64,000 nucleotides of DNA. Source: Druceiella hillmani. Taxonomy: Eukaryota > Arthropoda > Insecta > Lepidoptera > Hepialidae. Under the pieces are notes generated by a model that was not told the DNA's origin, did not search any database, and saw only the letters and a program-made list of their open reading frames with translations. Numbering within the stretch: position 1 is the first letter of the stretch; every line of letters starts with the position of its first letter. Below are positions 46,430-58,812 of the stretch, in pieces. The DNA is taken from NCBI GenBank assembly GCA_039881145.1, contig JAYKKI010000015.1:27803501-27867500 (forward strand), in the 5' to 3' direction. A program made the position numbers and the translations under genes.

Positions 46430-46720
46430 CAACGAACGGTGAACAAATGAACCCAGTACAGAGTTGAGCTGACAATTTAAAATGTGCATTATAAAGCTTT
46501 ATTTGCAACTTCAAACATTTAATGAAATGAACGGCACTACAAGCCCATAATCAGACAAAACCACACCATGAATAATGCACGTCGCAGAGGTTATGACTCG
46601 AAACAGCATGCAGTTTATTACAAGGCCCGTGCCTCACTTAATTATAGTCGGTCAGTTAAGCATAATAGTTGCAGCCGAAACCTGCATTTAGTCTGAAACA
46701 CATCCTAGTCAGTACAGCCA
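46430..46720. promoter_or_regulatory. Putative conserved non-coding element
   Basis: Balanced, non-repetitive sequence: ATGAATAATGCACGTCGCAG, GAAACAGCATGCAGTTTATT and ACAAGGCCCGTGCCTCACTT. It contains several homeodomain-type cores (TTTATTAC, TTAATTATAG) and no open frame. Confidence 0.4.
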
Positions 46721-48757
46721 AAACAATACGAAAACGTAAGATTTGAGGGGCTGATAGTAATTCAGTGCTTGCCAAACACGCCGTTAAGAACTATTAAAAT
46801 ATTACGAACAGATGAAAATTACATTTGCAAATCTTCATTCAGATGATATAGTTGTAGCCGGTATTGGTATAAAGATTCATATAGTAAATGTTTCGTAAAC
46901 AAAATGCCATAATTTGTTACGAATTGAAGATTTAACTTACGGATCAAAACAATTTACAACGCTTTGCTAGTGTTACAGATATTTATATAGTTTGACATTT
47001 AGTTCTTGGATTGCAGGTAGGAATGGTTACATGAACAGGTTTATTTAGTTACAATAATTCTAAAAACAAACAGTTCTAAAGAGTTGCTACAAAGTGTTGG
47101 ATACATATCTTTATTTATTATATAATATTACAAAAACAAATGAAATTAGTATTTGCACACATTTACCAATGTTTTGTAACAGCATCAGAAACTCCTTTAT
47201 CTCATTAGAAATTAAGAGATCGTTTTTAATTTGGGCAGCTTAGAATCAAATTCAAAACCAGCACAAACAGCGATAAGCGGAGATAGCTACATCATGTAAG
47301 ATATCTTATCTTGAAATACCTTTTTTTCCTCTTTATTTATTGTGTGTTTTTACACAAATATCAACCTTATATTTTAGATGTCCTTAGAATAACAAACAAC
47401 CTTAAAATTTCGCCCTGTCCATCCGTCTATTCATCTGTCATAGCCTCACACTTTCTATTGTTTTAGACCTATTTCAATAAATATCTGTATATGAAGCATA
47501 TATTTACGAATTTTCATCCAAATATGTCAAATGTAGAGACAACGTATTTTTTTTATTTTTAAGCCTCGTAAATACACAATATTTAAATTTAAGCTTTAAA
47601 ATGGCGTATATATTCAACTATAGGAGCAAAACATTCGAACAGACATTTCTTTAAAAATTTCAAGTGGAATATTTCAGTCAAATTACGTTGACAATTACGG
47701 AAGATATAGGCACCTTCTTTGTGCGCTTGAAGATTTTACCGGTTTTATTACGACTGTTGTCTCCGTTGCCGAGACTGTTGCCTCTTAAAAATTAATCACT
47801 CTAAGCGATCCATATATTTCTTTGTTCCTCTTGAGATTTTCCTTTTTCGATCCATGCATAAATGTTTAAACGTTGTTAAGTTTGATATTCTCACAATATC
47901 TAAATATACTTTTTTTCAGTGACTCCCTTGACTATCTCGACTTTCCGTAGCTATACATTTCGATTAACACATCTAACGAATAACTTGATATGCCCTAATT
48001 AACAGAACTAATTACCCGAATAAAATGGAAAGGTGTTTTTAGTCTAATACTGGTAGTATAAGACTAAATATAGACGCATAACTGGTGAATTTCACGTTAA
48101 GCTTAAAGTGATGGATAGTTTTTAATATTCATGTTAAATTTCGATAATAACTTATTTTAATAATAATTTAATGTATTGAAACCTATATATTAGGAGAGGA
48201 AGATGATACTGGTAAGAGGAGTTACAGATCAAATCAAATTATTAAGTATTCAGCACAACGGCCGGACTAGCGTTGAAAAATTCTAAGATAAATTTTGTTA
48301 ATATAATATCTGCAGGATAGACGGAATAACTGCACGAAGAGATAAAAATTTAAAAATTCGTAATATAATTATTTAATTATAAGGACAAAATAAATTTCGA
48401 CACTAAAGTCAAATAACATTATTTAAGGCTTTTCCTCAAATCAAGGTAAATTATTCACGTTTATTCACGTATTTAGGGCTCCGTACTAAAGTGGCTGAAT
48501 CAATCGTTGTGTCAGAATCTTACGTTGTGTCAACGAGTTTAGCTCGTTCACCTGTATGACCGTGTTACCGATCCTAAACAAGCAGTTACGGGCTTAATTT
48601 TACTCGTATTATGCAATCCTTTGATACAAAAACAAATATCGTGTTCAAAATTATTAACAAATTTATATCAAGTGGGCTCTCAAAAAATATAACTATTTCT
48701 TACCTAGACGCTTGAAACATTGTTGCCATTTGGGCAGAGAAGAGGCCCCTAAATGCT
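46721..48757. other. AT-rich DNA with dispersed-repeat fragments
   Basis: 47415-47460 (CCTGTCCATCCGTCTATTCA then TCTGTCATAGCC) and 48473-48500 (TTAGGGCTCCGTACTAAAG) resemble parts of the common lepidopteran GGGTTCCGTAC/CTGTC repeat, as at 23042. Both are short and decayed. Confidence 0.45.
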
Positions 48758-48802
48758 AACGATGTGGAAAACCGAGGCGGAAAACCGATGTGGAAAACCG
48801 TG
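48758..48802. repeat. Three short tandem copies, about 13-15 bp
   Basis: GATGTGGAAAACCGAGG, CGGAAAACCGATG and TGGAAAACCGTG repeat the GTGGAAAACCG core three times. Slippage-type mini-repeat. Confidence 0.8.
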
Positions 48803-49429
48803 CAAGTTGACGTTTTTAGACATATAGTCTATCTCGGAAATTTTGATGCCTAGACATTTATTCCTCATATATTCTAATCTATGCAGCAAATATTTTTATT
48901 TATACAGCGAATACTAATATTAAGTTAAATTTTCCCTATCTCTTTACACGACCTATGAGGTTAGTGCCCAATTAAAAAAGCTGGCGATAGAATCGAAAAT
49001 TTGGAACGTACATTCCTTTTAAAATGTAGATAGTCACTATAAATGGGCTTTTAAATAGACATCACCCAAGGGTATAAAAATGAGGGAAGGGGAGAGTGGT
49101 ACAAATTGAAACAAAAATATTGCGCATCAAGGAAACTGTAAATTCTATATTTTTGGATTGGGGTTGATTCTTTTATAAATGAAGAATTACGTACGTGTAA
49201 TCAAACATGTGGTTTGAACACTAAAAAATTACATTTACTGACCTCTAATTAACCAAACAACTGCAGCCTAACTCTTGCTATACTCCTAAACACTCCCTAG
49301 GAAGGACAGATGAAACAATACGAAACCGTGAGATCCTGTGGGCCGATATTAGCAGCTGGGGTTGCGGAGTCCACACGGCCTCATTAAAAATTCAAGGCAC
49401 AACCTTCGAGTCTTAAGCGCGATGTTATG
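48803..49429. other. AT-rich non-coding DNA, nothing recognised
   Basis: GC rises towards the island that follows (49340-49380 GATCCTGTGGGCCGATATTA, CACACGGCCTC) but no feature can be defined. Confidence 0.45.
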
Positions 49430-49680
49430 AACAAACGAAAATTATAATGACACCATGCAGTCGGTGCCAGCGCGGTGTAGGGTTACGGCGGCCGTATGCG
49501 CGCCGCGTCGCCGCCGCCGCTGCCAGCTAGTCGCGCGAGTACCTGCCCCGGCTTAATTTATGTGGGATTATGGCGCTTTTGAGAAATGCAGAAATTTATG
49601 ACTGCCAGTTAAACGAATTGTGAAGGTGATGCAAGTTGAGGGTGCGGGGGGAGAGGTGTAGGACGTTCTGCACTGGCGCG
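49430..49680. promoter_or_regulatory. GC-rich island, putative conserved non-coding element
   Basis: Very CpG-dense core 49460-49550 (GTTACGGCGGCCGTATGCGC, GCGTCGCCGCCGCCGCTGCC, AGCTAGTCGCGCGAGTACCT). It is followed by TTAATTTATGTGG and AATTTATGACTGCC; TTTATGAC (49597-49604) is the consensus form of a posterior Hox (Abd-B-type) site. A G-run GGTGCGGGGGGAGAGG ends it. No frame. Confidence 0.45.
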
Positions 49681-50452
<772 letters not shown>

Positions 50453-50504
50453 TGACGCTACGTGTATTGTAAAACAATGAAGTTTTCCAACCTTTCATAT
50501 ATTG

Positions 50505-50601
50505 TCAAAATGGGCGTGGCGAGTATTTTTTTAAAACGCCTTTGGTATATTTTTCGATGGCATGCATGTGCTTGCGAACTTACGGGTACAGCTAGCAAAT
50601 A
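50505..50601 (-). mobile_element. Possible fragment of the dispersed repeat seen at 41326, reversed
   Basis: Read on the minus strand from 50601, TTGCTAGCTGTACCCGTAAG resembles the TAGCTGTGCCCGCG start of the same lepidopteran repeat. Similarity fades after about 25 bp. Confidence 0.3.
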
Positions 50602-51857
50602 AATGTTTGAATGTACGCACGTACCTAACCTTTCAATTTCTTCTAGATGCTCTCACGTCTTATTATTTTGTCTAAAAAGTGTTTGGTGACAAAGATTACA
50701 TGTTTATGCATTAATATTTTACAACAAACTTAACATGAATGAATACTTTCACTATCCGGCTATTTCTTTAAAAACGTTTGCAATACTTAATGACAATTAT
50801 TGTGGAGTAACCGAAATTCGTGATTTAATTTTTTTTGACCGACTTCAATTCTCCAATATTTAAAATAGAAAATCTAACAGTAAAAGAGTGTTAGGTTCAA
50901 TGTAATAAAATAAATAGAAATGGATAAATTTTATTTCTTTCTAGTCTACCCGTAACGTTCACGCGTGGAGGTTTTCTACCCTTTAAGGACACTAAAACTT
51001 TTATTTCAACTATCACACTGTTTTTGATTTAAAACCAACAAACAAATGGGCAGATGAACAAGAACATATTCGTCTTTTTTTAAATTAATTTATTTTTCTT
51101 TATTTTGTTTAAGGCATAAAGACTTTTTTGTATACTCGAAAATTACAGTTAGGGTAAAATTTAGTGTCTCCATGGTAATAATAAAGATTTTTATTAGAAA
51201 GTTATATAGATTCAAGTTTCTAATTTTTGATAGTCTTTATTTAAATTATTTTGAAATTAAATATTATTAATTTAAAAGCTACAAACTTAGGAATTGTGAG
51301 AAATATTTTCATTTCATATTACAATAAAAGTCATAAAATTTAAAATCTGGACATATTCTTGTCTATGGTGAAACTATGACTGTTATTTATGACTTTGTTT
51401 AACAGATATGTAATACGGCGGGCATATGACTGCATGAGTTTTTTCAGTCAATTTTAACCGAGATGTTTAAACGATCTGTTCCGAGCTGAACTATGTAATA
51501 TCTAATTCTTAAACATAAATAAAGCAATAATATTCATAACAATACAAATTTACAAAAGTGGCCTAAATTTGATGTGTCAGAATGAAAAAGTCATGAACGG
51601 GGCATGAAAAAACCAGTTAAAACGAAGAGATAATAATTACATAAAGTCAAGATACGTTTTATATTTAGATACAGTTTCTCAAAGCATGTATGGACAATGG
51701 AATATTAATATCGTAAACTAATGAATTCCAAAACTTAGTACCGTCAACTTACAAGAAATATTCATAGAAGGGCTATCAATGTTTTTGAATAAGAAGCATG
51801 ATGATTTTTTTTATTTGAAAGGGGATACTTTAGAGGTGGTCTCATATAAATATGATA
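50602..51857. other. AT-rich non-coding DNA
   Basis: Contains GTCTCCATGGTAAT (51165-51178), one base short of the X-box consensus seen at 12329, in AT-rich context. Nothing else recognised. Confidence 0.45.
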
Positions 51858-52345
51858 ATGATCTGATGATGATGTCCGGAAATGAACGATGGTACTCTGG
51901 CTCTATGACTTAAAATATTTGCTACGAGTAGTTGTTACTTTGCAAAATAACTACACCGCTCTCCAGATCAGGAGCTGATGATGAGTTCTCGAGATGAACA
52001 ATGGAATTCCTTAACAAATGGCAATAAATCAACCGTGATTCAAGATATTTGTTACTAGTAGTTGTTACTTTACAAAATAACTACACTATCAACCCGGTTA
52101 GGATCTGATGATGAGTGCTGGAAATGAACAATGAATGAATCTTTAACGGATAGTAATAAATTAAATGTGATTCAATGTATTTGCTACTGGTAGTTGTTAC
52201 GTTACAAAATAACTACAGACTAGCTATAGACTAGGTCAGAGTCTAAATATACGTTCTGGGGATGAACAATAGAACTCCTTATCAGATGGTAGTAAATCAA
52301 CCGTGATTCAAGATATTTGCTACTGATAGTTGTTACTTTGCAAAA
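51858..52345. repeat. Four-unit minisatellite, unit 120-142 bp
   Basis: The anchor TAGTTGTTAC lies at 51929, 52049, 52191 and 52327. Each unit has GATCTGATGATGA(T/G)T or its derivative, then (A/G)AAATGAACAATG, a GTGATTCAA(G/T)(A/G)TATTTG block, GTAGTTGTTACTTT and AAAATAACTAC. The last two can pair (GTAGTT/AACTAC) as a small stem in units 1-3; unit 4 breaks off after GCAAAAT. Units are 15-25% diverged and of unequal length, so the array is old. Confidence 0.88.
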
Positions 52346-52652
52346 TCTGATATTGAACTTCGGGATATGTAGAAAGGAACTACTCAACGGCTAGCAGCTA
52401 ACCACTGACGGCTGCTATTTTCGCTTTGTTTCTATGCGTTGTTGATAATCAACGTTAGACAAAGAGGGCTACTAGCGTTTCCCGTGACTTCTGAGAATTA
52501 TACAATATTCTGAGACAGACAATAATTTAATGTTAGGTATAGTGTGATTATTAATATTATTAATCACTAAAAATTCTAGAATATAAAATTTTGAAAAAAC
52601 CGACTTAAAAAAAAATAGGTACTAAAAAGGAAAAAATAATAAACTCAAAATA

Positions 52653-52915
52653 GGTGCCTAATTATTTGTAATAAATTACCAAGTTACTTATTTTTGAAGT
52701 CGGTGCCAGCGCCGCTGACAAACAAATGCAAAATTTTATATTACCATTTCGCCCTTTGTATTTACTGTTTCATATTATGAATACATTAGAAGTTAAGGTT
52801 TTAAATTTACCTGATAAATAAAGTAAAATTATGAATTTGTTTAAGTTGATCAACAATGCTGGCATTGACTTCAAAAATAAGTAACTTAGTAATTTGTTGC
52901 GAATAATTAGGCACC
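52653..52915. mobile_element. 263-bp inverted-repeat (MITE-like) element
   Basis: Arms 52653-52701 and 52867-52915 (49 bp) pair at 45 of 49 positions; each outer end is GGTGCCTAATTATT / AATAATTAGGCACC (left with T at the position where the right has C). Weaker pairing continues inward (GGTGCCAGCGCCGCTGAC against ATCAACAATGCTGGCATT). The AT-rich centre has no frame. Outer flanks hold AAAACCGACTT and ACTTGGTTTTT, perhaps a further degraded outer arm. Confidence 0.85.
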
Positions 52916-53837
52916 GAATTAGGAACTTGGTTTTTAAAAAAAATATTTTATCATGTTATCCAATAAGCAAACTTACGAAAATAATGTTATACTATCTGTG
53001 CCCAGTTCCAGTAAATTATTTAAAATTAACGACAATGTTTCCAATTATGTCCCCTGTGAAAACAAATTTTAATTTAGATGTGTTAGCTCAGTTTTTCCTT
53101 AATCAATTACTCGCCGTCTCTCAATGAAATTAATTTCTTAAACGGTTCTCATAAAATTACAATGAAAGTAATAATAGTTATATAAAGCAAAAGTGATACA
53201 TTTAATATAAAATGAACAAGGGTTTGATAATTGGAAAATAAATTAGACATATTCATTCCAGTTTATTTACATTAAGTTTAAATTCTCAAAATTGATTTCT
53301 AATTGAGCGTGTGATTATGTTAATGTTAATATTTAATGAAGTGTAATATTGTCGTTTTGAACAAATCTTCCGTTAATATACATTTTTCTTTTGTTACATT
53401 TAAAAGGAAATGTAATTATTATAATTGTTGTTGTGACTTATATTTGCGCAATGTTTTTCCACATGAAAATATATTATGGGTTTGTTATTATCATATAAAC
53501 TTAACTACACTGCGAAAGTTTAGAGTTGAATTTTCAAAAACAATAACTTAACACATGAGTGACGTTGTATAGATGTACGATATACGATGATACTTATGTT
53601 AGAACTTTTAATATTTTTAGACAGATGATACTAAACCGATTTTAGGAAATGTTATGTTCCTTGATAAGAAGTTTAATTTTATTATTGGTGTTTTATATAG
53701 TAATTTTATTATTGCTGTGTGAGTATGCTGTTTATTTTGCGTGTGGCGCAAACGAGCTTAACAAACGGGTGTCACATAATTGTATATACATAAGTTGCTT
53801 GGCTAATTTTGTAAATCAAAATGACATCAAGTATTTT
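52916..53837. other. AT-rich non-coding DNA
   Basis: A 96-codon ATG frame at 53649-53939 (+) begins with a hydrophobic stretch (LILLLVFYIVILLLLCEYAV) that would read as a signal or membrane segment, but its 3' half is made of the hairpin at 53838-53890. I do not regard it as a gene. Confidence 0.45.
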
Positions 53838-53890
53838 AATTCTATAATTCTTAGTTTAAATTACGATTTTAAACTAAGAATTATAGAATT
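53838..53890. repeat. Perfect 23-bp inverted repeat, 7-nt loop
   Basis: AATTCTATAATTCTTAGTTT plus AAA (53838-53860) pairs exactly with 53868-53890; the loop is TTACGAT. Confidence 0.92.
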
Positions 53891-55812
53891 CGACACGGAC
53901 TACCCAAAATTGAAGATGAATTTTTGGCAGAATCTTTAACGATGGCGAGAATATCTATGAGGTGTGCCTCGAAATATGCAAACATGTTGAATAATGACGT
54001 AATAAGAAAAAAAAACAAAGTATTTTGCTAAATAGGGCCTCTTCACTGAATTGTTTTAATACTTTCAAAATATCTTTTCTTATAATAAAATAATATTTTT
54101 ACTAATTTATTTGCATTAAATTTTCATTACTTTTCTTATAGGCTTATTTCCAATGATCTTGTATTATTATGTTTCTAATGAGCCTGCGCTTAACCAAGTT
54201 TTTATTACCCTTAAACCAAGAGAATCCATGGAACAATTTTAGAAATTATGCGTTTTCATTTTATTCTCTAAACAACACACATTTATATTACTATTGAATT
54301 AAAAACAATATTAAAATTTCCAAAAGAAATATTTTTGGAATTTCATTAACTTATTTCAGTACTATATAATTCGTATCATGGTACTTTAAATAAGTGTATT
54401 TATTGATCTTTTTTCTTTGATCTTATCATTCACTAGGAGTGGCTATGACGGATAATTTTCAATCATACACTTCTGTGGAAAACCAGCTTCATGTTATTTC
54501 TTTCAAGTGCTTGTACCGGTTACCCCTGGAATGTTGTTAGGTTGCTTTTCCCCGGGTATGATGTGATGGTTGCCTCTGATTGATGAAATCTTTAATAATT
54601 AATATTAACATCTCACTTACCAGAATATAACCACGAATATCAGCTGAAATATTAACATATTAATATAATTTAAATTACCATTGCTACAATTTAATTATAA
54701 TTACTACAATTGCCGAACACTACCGTCATCTTTATATTTTGTTAAAACAACGAACTTAACAATGTACATTGTCTACGGCTCTCACTCGCTCTGCTCTCTA
54801 CGTACGTAAATTTAATTAAATCCGTATTAATCTACCGAAGTACCCAACTTTTTATTTTAAATTTATCAGATTATCTTTTACTTGCCGGTTTTGAAGTTTT
54901 GTTGTGTTTACCGAATTTGTGTGCGCTTTCCATTTTGATTAGGGCCTTTGGGCCAATAACCTGAAGAGATCTCGTAAATAAATAAAACCGGTTAAGTGTG
55001 TATCAGACAAGTGTACAAATTAGGATGCGGTAGTCATTTTAAAAAATATCCCAAAATTTCACAGTAAAAATATTTTATTAATTCGTCGCTATATAGATCT
55101 ATGTTAGCTGAATAAGGATTATAATACCCGCTATTTTGATTTGTCTTGAGTACTTTTTTAAAAATGAAGCTTGATATTTCGTAAAGAGGAGTGAAAATGA
55201 AGTGATAAATGAAACCCAAATTCATCTTAACGGTACCGCGCACAATACGCTAAATTTTTTTATCCCCACTTTTTTATTAATCTTACAAATGGCAAAAAAA
55301 ATTTCCTACATAATATTCTAAAACTGTAGAAGCTATGAGTGTAACAGACGGACACAATCGCAAACACACTTACACCATGAATCTACAAGTGTTCCGTATT
55401 GGACAACAGAATCCTAAAAAGTGGACATATGTCAAATTCGAATTCTACTAAAAAATTATTTGCTTCACTAGATTGGTAAGTTTGCAACGAAAGTCATTGA
55501 CTCAGATGCTATAAAATTATCATTCTTGGTAGGGTTGGTGATAATTGCAAATATATTATAGCCAATATATACCGATTGAACTGGCAAACATATATAATTT
55601 TTTGCCAATTCAACGGAAATTTTCATACAAATATAATGGTAAAAACTTTATTATGTACAGTCTATATGATTAGAAACTTTATATCAAAAAATTATATGCC
55701 AATGTAATTATAAAAAAAATTCATTAGCATTTCGTGATAGTTGTTATAAACAATACTAAATAGAGATCTTATAGTTATATAACAACTATTTATGTATTTT
55801 TATTATAATTTG
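53891..55812. other. AT-rich non-coding DNA
   Basis: 55580-55615 has an imperfect inverted pair GAACTGGCAAA / TTTGCCAATTC. Around 55389 GTGTTCCGTATTGG resembles the GGGTTCCGTAC repeat fragment. Nothing else assigned. Confidence 0.45.
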
Positions 55813-55952
55813 TTTATTATGATCATTATTTCATAAACAAATAGCACACCTAAAATATTTATATATGATGGAATAACTGTAAAAATAATTATTATTTTAT
55901 AAACACATAGCATACGTGAAATGATAACTGAAATGAATAAATGTAAAAAGGA
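55813..55952. repeat. Diverged tandem duplication, about 70-bp unit
   Basis: TGATCATTATTTCATAAACAAATAGCACACC (55818 onward, shown in parts: ATTTCATAAACAAATAGCAC) recurs as ATTTTATAAACACATAGCAT near 55893, with similar downstream GGAATAACTGTA / GAATAAATGTA. Confidence 0.6.
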
Positions 55953-57355
55953 CGATATTCTTGTCGAATTTTCAGGTTTAAATTTATATTTTATACAACA
56001 TATTAATACTATGACATAGCCCAAACAAAATCAAATTTAATCCAGTTATTAGCTATAATTCTTAAAGCATTGAAAAGTTTATCTAATATTTATAACACCA
56101 TCCATGATCATTACCTCGCGATACACAGTTGAAAATGACTCTCATCCTGTTTTGCACCATTTTGTCTTTTTCAACATAGCGCACATTTAATTAAAATTAT
56201 CACGCTGTTTTGTCGCTCAGTATTAAAACCTTGATCTCATTGCACAATCATATCCAAATGACCATATTTCAATGCTAGGCACAGACAATCAATAGTGAAA
56301 CTCATTTACACAAGTTCAACTAGTGGTGAGCTGGTGTGCACACGATCGGTTGGTAATTTTCCTCGTCATTTTGCATAGGATTATATCGAAGTTGATTATG
56401 TGCCTAAGGCCGATGCGATAAATAATAATTTGTACGTCAGACGAAATTAGCATCATTTTCCTAACAATGTAACTGATGTTTGATCGTTTGTTATTATCAC
56501 TGAACGCGGTTAATTGTGATGGAATATGGGAGACATACCATGCAGATGAAGCTGAAATTAATAAATTTACTTTCCAAAGATCCACTGTTAAAGACATTAT
56601 GTTTCAAATTAAAATCTAAGTTTTTTGAAAAGCAGTTTTTAACAATTGATGTTATATTTATAAACACTGTGCTGGAGCAAACAGAGATTCTTCAAACTTG
56701 TCAATCAAATTTTCAAACGAATTACCTTAGCTTCGGAAGTATTCCTCTTTTACTTGTCACCAGCTTTATGTTTTAAATGGTTGTGTGATAATTGAAATAA
56801 TGGTCCTTCATACTTTAAATAATTAAATATAGTGAAATCTATACTAACACTAATTAGTTTGAAATTCATGACCAATTTTTAATAAAGACATACTTTCCGT
56901 GAATATCATATGTAGTCATCGTAGCTTGGTTAGTCTTACTCATTAAACTTCTCAATTTCAAGATTTCAACCTTTGAAATTTTTCATATTGGAGAGAAAAA
57001 AGTACGATAGGATAAAGCCATAAAACGAGAAAACATGTAAAGTTCAGTTAACATAAATTGTGAATTTTCTGACTTTTCTTTATTATTTGAAATGAGCTAC
57101 AAAAGACGACGTATTAATCAAAGAAAAATTCTCATAGAGAGTATGTTTTTTCAATGAAATGTTCCTCAAAATTTGTCGACTTAATTTCCATTCTTAGTAA
57201 CACTAAGACAAAAGCCTAAAAAATGCAAAAATTTAATAAGCAAAAAGGATCGCCTACAGAGAGATTATAAATTATACACAATTAAAATATATAACAGACA
57301 TAGTAAGAACATTTTTCAAATCAATTTTTATAAGAAAATAATCTCGTGCGAGCCA
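55953..57355. other. AT-rich DNA with one GC-richer patch
   Basis: 56320-56470 (GGTGAGCTGGTGTGCACACG, GTGCCTAAGGCCGATGCGAT) is balanced and non-repetitive and may be another conserved element. A 93-codon ATG frame (56597-56316, -) spans it, overlapped by an 86-codon + frame (56516-56776). Neither is recognised. Confidence 0.4.
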
Positions 57356-57544
57356 TTATGTGTTTAATGTACTTTCTTTCATTTTTAAAAAAGCAGAGAA
57401 ATTGGAATTTGACCTAAATTGAACCCATACCAAAAAAATATCTAAATCGACCCAGTACGGACGCGTAAATTTCCCATTACTGCTGGAAGGTGCGCCCGAG
57501 AAAGCAAGACCAGCACCAGAATTAACAGTAGTTAAAATAACCAA
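57356..57544 (-). other. Unassigned minus-strand frame, possible transposon fragment
   Basis: A 62-codon frame from TTG at 57544 reads LAFSGAPSSSNGKFTRPYWV in part. Another register reads RAHLPAVMGNLRVRTGSI and FKNERKYIKHI. The mixture of two protein-like registers suggests a frameshifted repeat. Not recognised. Confidence 0.25.
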
Positions 57545-57589
57545 TCACGCATTAAATAGTAAAGGTTAATGCGAAATGTGGTCAGCTAG

Positions 57590-57800
57590 TGCCAGCAGAA
57601 TAGCCACACGTCCGTTTAATGAATGTGTGTATAATGGCTTCGAGGAAAACACCAATAATGGTTCAGAACGGAGGTTCAATCGCGCCATGAATAATTGATC
57701 GGGTCTTAGCACCGGCCAGCGAACAATGAGAGGCCACTAAACCGTCTCCTGCATTATAATTCCCATATAAATATACCGGCCATATTTATTTACGTATTGC
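57590..57800. promoter_or_regulatory. Putative conserved non-coding element
   Basis: GC-richer non-repetitive stretch: CAGAATAGCCACACGTCCGT, CGGAGGTTCAATCGCGCCAT, GGTCTTAGCACCGGCCAGCG, AATATACCGGCCATATTTAT. Contains ATGAATAATTGATC and TTATAATTCCC homeodomain-like cores. No frame. Confidence 0.42.
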
Positions 57801-58184
57801 CTGGATGGCATTTATTTATAATGTTTTACAATAATCATTATTTTATTGACATGAATAATGCTCGTTTCTGCAGTCTTTGCATCTTTTTAGATGTAAATTG
57901 GCGATTGGTATTCTGCCCGATTGTTCATGTGAACCGAGTGAATTGGCCCAAAGTGTCGTTTGAAGTAACAAAATAAACGTTTAGTCATTGGAATAATCAA
58001 TTGAATAAAGTCTTTAAGATATAAATAAAGTTTCTTCTCAGCATATTATTAAGATACTTCCAAATTAATTGCATTGGAGACTTGAATTTTATTTCGCTAT
58101 GAATTCTTTACAACCACTTTTAAAATTTTTATTTGACAATATCAGATATAACGCTACAAATAACAAACTAAATGTATCGAGAAG

Positions 58185-58186
<2 letters not shown>

Positions 58187-58237
<51 letters not shown>
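58187..58237. repeat. (AT)25 microsatellite
   Basis: AT tract that leads directly into CACACACCACAATGACGG, the left arm of the hairpin element below. Confidence 0.97.
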
Positions 58238-58241
<4 letters not shown>

Positions 58242-58244
<3 letters not shown>

Positions 58245-58260
58245 CACAATGACGGTGAAA

Positions 58261-58306
<46 letters not shown>

Positions 58307-58324
58307 TTCACCGTCATTGTGGTG
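58242..58324. mobile_element. (TA)n hairpin element with 19-bp perfect terminal arms
   Basis: CACCACAATGACGGTGAAA (58242-58260) pairs exactly with TTTCACCGTCATTGTGGTG (58306-58324). Between them is a (TA)n tract (58264-58302), itself self-complementary, so the whole 83 bp can fold into one hairpin. A (TA)n tract trapped between exact inverted termini looks like a tiny foldback element rather than a random microsatellite. Confidence 0.85.
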
Positions 58325-58398
58325 CAAAGAAGTCAGTCAGTATAGCAATACGCCAGAAGTAAAAAAAAAAAAACAGTGAGCAGTCACGGGACGCCTGG

Positions 58399-58674
58399 CA
58401 GATGTGAAACATCGTGTTCGTACAAATAATATGCATAAAAGACAAGATTATTACAGGAACTAAATATAGCATAATGAAAAAATAAAGCATTACGAATTTC
58501 TTACAGAAAATGGTGACTTTATTTAATAAACATTTATTTACAATTAATACAAAAATAATAAAGCACAGATTATGTGTACCGTAGTAAACAACAGCGTCGA
58601 ACTGAGTGAGGAGGGGGTCGCGTAGTCGGTTGCGCATGGCGACACGTCGCCATACCGTACACTCTACTACATAT

Positions 58675-58720
<46 letters not shown>

Positions 58721-58812
58721 AGTACAGCGTGGCGACCCGTCGCCACGGCAAGCGTCGCCACGCCAACGATCCGGTTTATACCTGCGCCTATAGATGTTTC
58801 ACATCAAAAATA
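58399..58812. mobile_element. Probable non-autonomous transposable element with GGCGAC/GTCGCC inverted motifs
   Basis: The ends carry the same word in opposite orientation: CAGATGTGAAACATC (about 58399) and AGATGTTTCACATC (about 58792). Inside are two perfect mini-palindromes, ATGGCGACACGTCGCCAT (58636-58653) and GTGGCGACCCGTCGCCAC (58729-58746). A further GCGTCGCCACGC (58752-58763) can also pair with 58727-58736. A (TA)n tract (58679-58716) separates the two palindromes. Poly-A runs flank (58362, 58831). The 107-codon ATG frame on the minus strand (58637-58314) crosses the left boundary and is AT-driven, not a gene. Family not identified. Confidence 0.55.

Noticed and set aside
53649..53939. 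96-codon ATG frame with signal-peptide-like start
   Set aside because: About 50 bp of its 3' half is a perfect hairpin and the hydrophobic start reflects T-rich composition; no homologue recognised.
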